From positions 2,816,687 to 2,880,686 of the forward strand of contig LNGK01000008.1 of NCBI GenBank assembly GCA_001510575.1: a stretch of 64,000 bases of DNA, given 5' to 3'. This DNA comes from Knoxdaviesia capensis (taxonomy: Eukaryota; Ascomycota; Sordariomycetes; Microascales; Gondwanamycetaceae). The notes under the pieces were generated by a model, which was given only the letters and a program-made list of their open reading frames with translations, had not been told where the DNA came from and did no database searches. The stretch's first letter is position 1. Every line of letters starts with the position of its first letter. The translations under genes were made by a program, and so were the position numbers. This document shows, one piece after another, positions 54,938 to 64,000 of the stretch.

Positions 54938-56010
54938 TAATAATGCAGAATATTGACGTGTAAGTGTTTTTGTTTTTGTTTTTTTTTTTTTGCCCTTCGC
55001 CGGGCCGTGGGTGAAACAAAAGTGGGTGTGTGGGAGAAGGAATGGTGGGTGTGTGACAAAAGAAACGCAGGATTCACTGAGGCCAGATTCACAATTCACG
55101 CCAATCCCAAAGAAAACGGTACGTAACTTTTCTCCCCGGTTCCCGTGACAGGATCCCACAACGACTGTCCGGCTCCTAGAATCCGTTGCTCATGCATGTA
55201 CCGTGATCACATTGTATGGGGAGCCTTTGGAAGAACACACTGGAGGGGGAACTCTATGCCTCTTCTTCCCCGCCATGGCTTGACCCCAAAAGTTCGCCCT
55301 CCGGCCCGACACTGCGTTTCTTTGCCCTTCCCTTTAGACACAGGGTGGGTACATACAGACTAAGAATATCACGATCCGAATCGGTTAAATATAGGGGAAG
55401 GAGACAAGTTAGTAATATTTCGTATATTATACGGTTTGGCCACGCCACGGGCTGGTCTCTCCTGTGATCTAGTCTCCCAACACTCTCACCCTGGGGAGGG
55501 CGAAAAGAGCAATCCAGAAGACTCTTCCCGGGAAAGGAAGCGAGAAAAAATTGTGTCCTGCAACGCACGAGCCAAGAGGGGTTTGAGACCACAGCCGAAA
55601 GCCAACCTTACAGATCGTTCTCTGCGCCTATGTCTGCATCGTCCACTTTAACCTTCAGGCACACTAAAGAGCCCCTTTTGTTCGATAGTAGTAGCCGCTT
55701 ACGATCTTGAGACTTGCCTAAGACGTACCCCATCGTAGAGCCTGCACTTTTTCGTAGGCCCTGGGTTTTACATCGGACCAGCCACAGCGAGCCGGCTCGT
55801 GGAAAAGCTCTTAGTCCTCCATCGTCGCCCAAGAACGTCGTGCGGTTCTCAAACGAGGCTGTCTAGTAGACGCTCGCTTATGGGCTGGATTTTCGATCTA
55901 GCAAACAGGCAAGCCCCATCCGCAAGGGTCCAGGTACTCTCAGAGGAGAGTTACTCGCGATGGCCACCCGTCAGTTGTCACAGCTAGATGCCAAGGTAGT
56001 GGGTTCGCTG

Positions 56011-56030
56011 TCTCTCTCTCTCTCTCTCTC
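56011..56030. repeat. (TC)10 microsatellite
   Basis: Ten uninterrupted TC units on the + strand. Confidence 0.95.
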
Positions 56031-57249
56031 CGGTGTCCACCACTGAGGCTGTCCAGTCGGTGGTCAACGTCACTGCAGCGATGAACCAGTCCTACTCCGT
56101 AGACTCATTCCCGGTCCAGTCGGCTGTAGAATACGACTTTGGTGGCCAAAAGCTAAGCTTTTTTTGTTCTTCTCCCTAATCTACCCGTGTCGTTCTCTTT
56201 GACGACTTCCGCGATCGTGTTCAGACGACACGCAAATCCGTTGCATGCTATCCCTTGTCCGGGAAAAGAGTAGCATGCGACCTCCTCGTGACCAGACGGG
56301 ATCTTTTGAGTCCTGGACAACGGGATCTGAGGTCGGCATTAGAGACCAGCAAAAGAACTCATTGTCGTGAGGAAGAGAAAAAGACCCTTTGCTGTTACGT
56401 TTTGACAGCCCGGGTATTCCGTTGTTTGCTGGGAGCAACGATTTTTATTTCTCGTACTGTACATGCCTCATATAATTCGGCGGCGCCGACCGGTGATAGA
56501 ATCGACCAAAAAGATTTCTATCTCTTGAAAAGGAAGCGAGGGCTACTGCACGGAATAAGGGGTCCCGCGGAAAACTGCACCCAAAGCTGAAGCCCGCTCG
56601 AAACCAGGACCCCTAAAAGCTCTTAAACGTTACAGGGACAGAATACGGCGTATTGAAGGGAGTCGGGAGCGGGGTGAGTAGGAGAAGGCTCTGTGTCGTT
56701 CAACAAGAAAACGCCCAGGCAAGCCGAAAAGTTTTGGTGTGATGCCAGCCCACATCGACGTCATCGTCACCTGAAAAGCGTCTAGCATTCTAAGCTAGAA
56801 CAGGCAGCCGAACAGAACCACAAAAAGGGGGCTCCTGTAGGCCCACCTATTTTTTAGGGTCTCTCTATCGAGCACACTCATAATTTTACGCGACACATAG
56901 ACTTTTTTGGCAAAGGACCTTTTTTTCTCTTACGTACGTTTTGCTTCCCTTCACAGTATGGAGAACACACTGCCAGCTGACATGCCAGCTAGCAGTAAAG
57001 AAATAGTTACCAAGCAAGCGCGCCAGTGCCAGCATGAGAAGCAAAGACAAGAAACCCAGAAGCTAGAAATCTTGGAAGACAAAAATCGAGAAAAGAACGC
57101 CGCAACCCTAACCGCTCATCTTGTTTTCTCCTGAGGCGGCGCTTTGAAATCTAGACTCCCTTTTTAGAAAAGGCCTGGTCTGGCTGCCCCATATCTTCCA
57201 CGTATTAGAACCCTTGTCTGACGTTGTTGTTGCACCCTTAAATTCCAGC

Positions 57250-57269
57250 GTGTGTGTGTGTGTGTGTGT
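57250..57269. repeat. (GT)n microsatellite
   Basis: About ten GT units on the + strand, followed by a T-rich stretch. Confidence 0.9.
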
Positions 57270-60200
57270 TTTGTGTATTCTAGACCCCCGGAAATGATCC
57301 AAGAATGGGCAACGAAACGGGCAGTTGGGATGCATCCCTTAATCTAATGTCGCGACATTCTCGTTCCAGACCGAATGGATGTCGGGATGGGTAGTAGTCC
57401 TGAAGTTTGCGGGAAAGTGTCACAAGCAAACACGGCCGCTATAAGTCCCCGTTTGTCTTTTCTTGTTTTTGTTTTTGTCTCGGACAACTGCTCCGGTGAT
57501 GGTAAAACTCAATCTCCACCCTCTGTTCTCCCAGTGGCTGGTGATATCGGCGTAGTGTACCTCCGAAATGGGGCGCTGGAAGAGGAGAGAAATGTTCAGT
57601 AGGACCTCGTATGCACTTTGCAGTCAGTCCGACATGTGCTGTGTGGAGAGGAAGTTTCGGGGAGTTTCTATCGGCAGTGACCTAGGGGGCCTCCCTGGGG
57701 TATTCATGCTGTTGTATGAATGCAAATGCGGGCTGCTGCCACTCACTTGGCCGCTGATTTTAGGCTGCATGTTCTTGGCGATGGGCAGAGGGAGAGAGGC
57801 AAAAAGATTACCCGGGGCACGAGGACAGCGATAGCTCCAGTTATCGTATTCTCCCTCCCGCCCATCACCCCAAGATTTCATCATCATCATCATCATAATC
57901 ACCGGGGTCCTAGTGAGCATCCGTATGCAAACACTCCACACAGCCTCAGGCGGGCGACGAGAATCGCCGCTATCATCCTTCGTCGTCGTAGCGTCTTGAG
58001 TCCTCCTCAGTCCGTGGCCGCCCGGTTTTTGAAGGATTTGGGTTATCGTCTTCTCCCCCTGCTCACAGAGTGTCCCGAGAGATTTCTTCGCTTAAGGTTG
58101 TTACAAACGCCGAGGCCGTCTGTGCTCTCCAGAATAATTTGGGGGAGAACATGCCGAAGGGAGGGACAACACAAAAGAAAAAAAAAATGCCCACCTCCAA
58201 CCCGTCCGAACCGGCGCGGGCCTTGGCGTCTCGGCATCATCAAATCCTGCGAGGATAGGCTGTCGGCGGCAGACCTTTCAAGGAGAACAAGAAAAAAGTC
58301 AGAGAGGGAGAAAGAAACTGAAAGAGCAACAGGCGGATGATGCGATCCGAAGCAAATCACATTCCCAAACCACGAATCACATGCAGTGTGTTTGTGACTG
58401 TGGTTTGTCAAATACCACCTTGGCTTAGCTTCAGGAGGCGCTTGTCAAATCTGTCAGTCACATCTTCCCAATAGCAGATACAAAGCCAAACAGCTATCTC
58501 CATGCAGCTTGGTTGGTTCGTGGCCTGCGAAGGGCCAAATAGGCGCGTTGGTGGTCCGGGTGTCCCTCTTCTTCACACACATCCAGCCCTAAGAACCGGC
58601 CAGGGCCAGCCAGAGTTTTGGTTAACCTGTTCTGACTAAGGGTGCTTTGAGACCGGGAAATACTGTACGTGGCCGGCTTCGTAGGAGGGAGGAACTATCT
58701 CGTACTCTGGAAGAACCCAGCACATCGTCGGTCAGTCTCATCATAAACTGATACACTATAACGATCATAGTCGCGGCGCAGAATGGTATCTCAAGAAGGG
58801 TCCGAAGGCAGGTCTGCAAGCCTCATTCAACAGATTCGGCATAACAGCGTCTTCGGTCGATGAGAGCAAGGGAAGACCACTCTCACGAAAGCGACCGAAA
58901 GCGAAAAATGACTCGTCCCTGGAGAAACCCCTCCGGCGGCCAGGGCTTGGCCGCCAATCGCCAGACATCGTTTTGCATCAGGACCCAGTAATTTTTATGT
59001 CGGTGGCGCCTGGGAGTCTCACTCTAATTTTCAGCCTCGGGGGCCAAAGTTACAGTCCTTGTTGCTGGTCAGGGCGTTCGTTTGTGCCAAATCTCTTTTT
59101 CGCTGTTCTTCCCCCTTGCTTCTAGCTGCATACGTCATAGGCACACCGGGATGGATCCGCCCACGGCACTTCTTCGAAAAGGGCCAAGGCCGCACTTACT
59201 TTTTTTTCCGTGCCACTCCAAAACGGGATACTAGAATGTTCACAAGATTCTTCATAGAGAAAAAAAAAAGAGAAAAAAAAAAGACAAAAAAAAAAAGGAA
59301 AAAAATTGTTCAAAAAAAAACCTTTTTGTTCACAGTACTTGATATCAGGACCCCCAAAATTCAGTCTGGTGGCGAGCCATCCAAAGTTTGAACGCTCTGG
59401 ACAGGATACAACTTAACCTGGAAATACCACAGGAGGGGAAGAGATTCGTCCAGAATTAGGGTTCAACCTCGTACATCTCGTTCATTCTTGGTTGGAAATA
59501 GTCAAACCTGTAGTCGTAGTTCCTGCCGTGTGTATTCATCGTCCACTTTTTTTGGTGCGGCGAGATGGCCCGGTTGTGGGCGTTTGCGTGCTGGATGCCT
59601 GAGGTCGATGCCTGGAAACTGCCAATATCAACCTCAGTTCATCATCGTCACTATTATCGTCACGGAAGAAAAAGGGTGCGGGCTTTTTTCATCATTGTCA
59701 CCCGTTAATATCACCATTTCCCAACAAACGCTATCCATAGCACCATCCATCCCGGTGCGTTCAGCCAGCCCAGGGACTTTCGGCCTTTGCACATCATTAC
59801 GTCTAGCTCGGGGACGCGGTGGCGGCTCCAGGCCGCTGAACATCGACCGCCGGGCTGGTTTTCTCAGGGTTACCTGAGCGGAGTTGTCACGAAGCCTCTC
59901 GCACCAGCGGCATTTCTGCGAACAGACAGGTACACATGTACTATCTCGCCACTGGAATATCTTGCTCTGGCGGCCTGTCCGTGGCTGGCTGAGCCTTTCT
60001 CCGTGCGGTCATCTAGCCGGTGTTTGCACAGCTTCTGGGTGTCCGGGCTCCGCCGGGACGAAAAGGCGGTTCTCACAGATGAAGGAACACTTCACGAGTT
60101 GTTGGCACCGTCCAGACAGGGTGGAACTGTCGACAAAAGGGGGTCTGGACGGGACCGAAAGGGCCCCCTCGTCAGATAAATATATCCCTCGCCTATGCAG

Positions 60201-63200
60201 GCTGATGGGCGGGCGGGCGGACGTGTCTAGCCCAAGTGACATGAGTCACTCAAGCCAGAAACCGGAGCATGTGTGCATATAGCGGGCGCTTGTTCCCCTC
60301 TGCCATGCATCCTGCCTATAGGGGAGGAGGGGCAGAGAGAGAGATAAGAAGTCTCGGTACACAATCGCTGTGCCAACCTGACATGTCTTTTGGAAGCTAA
60401 GAGACGTCTGGTTGGCTTGCTTGTCACTCAATCCCATGCAGGACAACGTGCAAACTGGGGAGGGGGGTCCTTTGGACACCGAGACTTGCGTCCTGTTGAC
60501 GTCGGCGGCATCCGCTTCTGGGCGCTGTATGGCACAGGTCGTCCCCTCCTTTCGCTTCCCCATGGTGTTGACCGTGCATTGGGGCTAAAACTCGGTGTTC
60601 CGAAATGGAGTTGTGCGTGTTGTTCCTTGGCCTGGACTCCCGCTCAGTTGCTTGGTTTCTTGGTTTCTGGGGGTTGCATCCTCCATGGGTGGACATGAGG
60701 CCACTTCAACTGATGTTTGCTAAGCATTACCAGTCGTTATCAATGCGAACCACCAGGTCTGGCAGTTCTGGATTGTCAGTTGGGCAGGGCATATATGCAA
60801 AAGCCATTGGGTACGGTGCTGAGCCCGTGCACCGCTCAGCAAACGCCTTCCAACAAACGACCCAGATGTTGGTTGTCCCTGGGACATGATCAATGTGTCG
60901 AGAGGGCTCCCGGATGAAGCCGGCGTCTAATTTCGTCTGCCCAATGCCCAATACAGGCAAGGCCTTCCGCCCTTGGCCGTCTGCCCTGGCTGGATTAGAC
61001 CTAAGCCATTCAAATTTACCGACATACACATAGTGTAGCAGGCACTATGGTGCTGTGCTTTTGGCACCGGAGATTCGTCAGCCGCCGCCGGTCGTAAGTT
61101 TCTGATTTTGCAGCACAACTTGTTCATCTCATGACTGGATAACGGCTATTTACAGCCCACACTAGCGGAGGGGGGGGACAGAGACACCGGTTATGGTATG
61201 TCAGTCCCCCGAATATTCCATTCGAGACCGCGAAGAACCATGGGGAATGGAAGATACTCTTTGGAATATACTGAAGAGGCAAAATTGGTGGCAGACCTCG
61301 GATCCGGGGGGGGCTCTCGATCGGGAGATACGCTCGTCTCTAGGTGGGGAGGAAGGGCCACTTGAGGCACGGTGGAACTCGGTGATATACTGACGTGTGG
61401 AAACCGGTAAATCGGATACTGGCCGCTGTTCTATTCCTGAACCTTCAGTGCCATGCTTGGTTCACAACAGGCCACAAAGTCTCTCAGGCTCCCAATATCC
61501 CCGGGGGGTCTCAATGGTACTGAATAGAAAGCAGGACTGGGAGAGATTAGGGAGAAGCGGCTAGGTGAGAGAGTTCTGGGTCTGTTGCTGCTTGCTGGTA
61601 CGTGCTGTAAAATCACATCCTGCACCTGACATTGTTGTTTATAATGAGGTGGTGCAAGCCAAACACACGATCTAACGATGACTGAGCAGCCTAGACGAGC
61701 CCACCGTCAAAAAGAAAAACGCTTCCCGCGTCACGGCAACGCCGGGAGTGTGTCTCTGCTGTTGTTCCCACCCACCCTGCCCACAGTTTCCCACCTTCCA
61801 GGTTCAGACAGCATGGCCCGTGTGCAAGTCTGATCCAACAGGAGATACAAAAGAGTTTTCACGGCTGTTTTATTCAATGTTCGGAGAAACACAAACCTGG
61901 GTAGGAGAGAGTTGGGAGGGTGTGGGTGGGAAACTGGGAGCTGTGGCAGTGGACACAGACAAAAATTAGTATCTTAGCAGCACGAAGAAAAAAAAATTTG
62001 GCAAGTGGACCAGAACAGCACTGCCTGCAGCAATGGCTGTATTCGCGAGCGCGCGCGATGACGAGATGTTAAATCATGCATATTCAAAACCTTCAGCTCT
62101 GGAGTGCGCAAGGAACCAAAACAAAAAGCCCACTACCCGGGAGTTCCCACGCTCTCGCATACGGGGCAAGAGGTTTGTCAGTGGAAGCACTCAGAGATAT
62201 CTGCATATAAGCACACATAAGCAGATTCGATGGAAAGAAGTGCTCTGTCCCGTCTCTGCTTATATCCAGAATTGCTCCGGCGCAGCGATGCCTGTTTTGT
62301 CTTCAGTCTGCAAAGCTTCTGGGCTGGGCCTGCTTGGAAGGTTATGTTATTCTGGTGAGTTTTTTCCCCTTGGTGGCAAAACGCTTGTGGGATGCATAAG
62401 CTTCAATATATGATTGACAATTCCTCACTAATACACGATTCGGCCAGCCAGGCGAGAGTGTTTGTTTTCTCTTTCTCTCGGGTCCTGATTTGCGTTTCTG
62501 ATATCCCGGGGCTCACCAGCAACGAGAACAAATCCCCATGTCCAGCCCGTCCACCAGCGGAGGACCATGTCCGCGTAGGTCAAGATGAATCATCCGTCTG
62601 TTCCCCATCTGGTCCTGTCGCAAACATGACGATATCACAGGTGGGGCCCTGCGGCGCCGGTCACCAAGATCTCCAGGGAGCAGCACGCAAAAAAGGTCGC
62701 CGGGACAAGGAGAGAAACTCCACATGGTGGATGGGAGATCGTTTGGGTCACGAGGAAGCGTGTGGAATCACCGATCACCCTTGGCTTGGGCCGGCAATAT
62801 ACAGCAGGCCCAGTTCGGATATGCGTGCGTGGGTGGCTTGAAAGAAACCACATAGGCGGGCGTTTAAACGAAGAGCCTGTTAAGGGCCGGCGTTTGCTTG
62901 TCTCTGCAGGGACCTTCGTTACAGTCAGCCATGTGGACGTGTTGTAGTTGTTGGTTGGGGATATGGTGACGGTTGGTGGTACTGCTGGCCAGCCCTGAGA
63001 TCGCGTGGTCGCATGTTGTGTCTAGGTCAGCCAATCACAGAGCCTATGATGACCCGGAGAAGCCCGGATTGCAGATCTGGGCCCTGTGATTGTGATTCTG
63101 GGATGAGGGGGGGTTGATGTTCCGAGCAGCGGCGTCACTCAAGATCTCTCGTCTAGGGGCGGGAAGCAGGGCCGGCACAGGGCAGGAGAGGAGGTTGGAT

Positions 63201-64000
63201 CCTCAGTGGGAAGAGAGCAGCATGAAGACACAGCAAGGTGTCCCTCAATCCTGGAATTGTGGCATGTTGTCCGGTCTCCCCCACAGAAAAAAAAAACAGT
63301 GTGAGATCTCGCCACTCTGCCGCTTTTTTCCTTCGGTACGGCGAGTCCCCTGGAACAGAGATGGAATACGACGACCGCCAGCCGTCCCGCCAGAAGTGTG
63401 ACTTGTTGCATAGACTAAAACGATGATAAAATGGCCCAGCACCAAGCGGCGGGGAGCGATTTTCGGAAGACGGCAGAGAGCTGAGAAGAGTGTGCGCAAG
63501 GGGGGACCGATTAACCCCAAAAATGTGTGCCCATCCGCGCAGCCAGCCAGTCTAGACCACGCTGCGCCAGGGTCCACGGACATAATCCTCTGGACAAAAA
63601 AAAAACAAAAAAAAAAGTCGGCTCATGTTGTCTCGTGGTGGTTTCCCTCTGCACCCATCCCGACGTTAGTGTACCACCACTCAACATATGGGGTGATCTT
63701 CTCAATGTCTTTCTTTTGTCGTCCCGTTCCAACCGACTACCAGCGCTTCTTCGTAACACCAAGCGGCCTGGGTTGGGTGTTCCGGCACAGTCCTGCAGTG
63801 CTACACCACCAGGGAAAACACACCGTTCGTCCATGCCATCTATCTGCATCCACGAGGAGTGGTCCAGACCCGATATCTCATGCACAGGTGGTATCTGGTT
63901 CCATCGACGCTCTCATACGTGCCCCATTGGACGGGCCCAGCCCCGGAGTTACACCTGTTTGAGCACGGCTGTTGGGTGTTGTTGGCCGGTCCCGGGCTGG

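Larger units (their letters stand above)
54938..64000. other. Gene-poor 9-kb region at the right end
   Basis: No conserved protein, no exon chain with coding codon use, no tRNA and no transposon protein could be found on either strand. Base composition is near even with no obvious excess of TpA from repeat-induced point mutation. Microsatellites, homopolymer A runs (59260-59325) and teloboxes (57104-57113, 59456-59463) occur. One more protein-like but doubtful minus-strand frame lies at 55608-55868. Confidence 0.45.

Noticed and set aside
57864..57903. CATCAT run on the + strand as a His-rich protein segment
   Set aside because: A short trinucleotide repeat in a frame with no other coding support.
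1..64000. Transposons, CRISPR arrays, rRNA or tRNA genes
   Set aside because: I looked for transposase/reverse-transcriptase motifs, regularly spaced repeats and tRNA box A/B pairs by eye and found none convincing; a tRNA scan and repeat search would be decisive.

Overview
This window is nuclear DNA from a filamentous ascomycete fungus (Pezizomycotina, probably a eurotiomycete; the class is an inference). The signs are short GT-AG introns with CTAAC-type branch points, long single-exon house-keeping genes with C/G-ending codons, pyrimidine-rich leaders, and a set of conserved eukaryotic genes whose protein variants look like those of filamentous fungi. There is no operon structure, CRISPR array, recognisable transposase or rRNA, and I found no tRNA.

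Layout. 1-270: 3' end of the ER-Golgi SNARE gene bet1. 936-2067 (-): the anaphase-promoting-complex subunit gene apc15. 2.3-9.4 kb: no gene found; the last 1.9 kb looks like a long leader/promoter for glt1. 9493-16044 (+): glutamate synthase (GOGAT), three exons. 17079-20015 (+): DEAD-box helicase dbp6 (ribosome assembly). 20354-24718 (-): bromodomain protein of the NuA4/BRD8 type, with an in-frame stop before an Arg-Gly-rich tail. 26013-26550 (-): four-exon ribosomal protein S30 gene. 30103-31599 (+): unrecognised acidic coiled-coil protein with an unresolved 3' end. 33075-34574 (-): pepsin-like aspartic protease with altered active-site motifs. 35433-38339 (-): ER lumenal Hsp70 lhs1, ending in HDEL. 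40330-42018 (+): GPI-anchor glycosyltransferase gpi3. 42244-44992 (-): M1 aminopeptidase of the Ape2 type. 47567-47814 (-): possible small Cys-rich exon. 49254-52491 (-): rhodanese/Cdc25-homology plus protein tyrosine phosphatase. 52.5-64 kb: gene-poor, with microsatellites and two doubtful open frames.

The genes do not form a pathway; they are mostly core eukaryotic functions (secretion, cell cycle, nitrogen assimilation, ribosome biogenesis, chromatin, ER folding, GPI anchoring, stress-MAPK signalling). Neighbouring themes exist: lhs1 and gpi3 are divergently arranged and both act at the ER, and dbp6 and rps30 both serve ribosome production.

The most notable signals are: (1) the in-frame TAG followed by a 151-codon RGG-rich frame in the bromodomain gene; (2) a palindromic telobox-like element (TAGGGT-N3-ACCCTA and variants) recurring in the promoters of several genes; (3) a near-perfect 13-bp-arm hairpin at 32.05 kb; (4) an aspartic protease whose two catalytic motifs both carry Ala in place of Gly; and (5) a dispersed TGTACAGTA-type palindrome in intergenic DNA. 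I saw no clear multi-gene system that would be new to biology.
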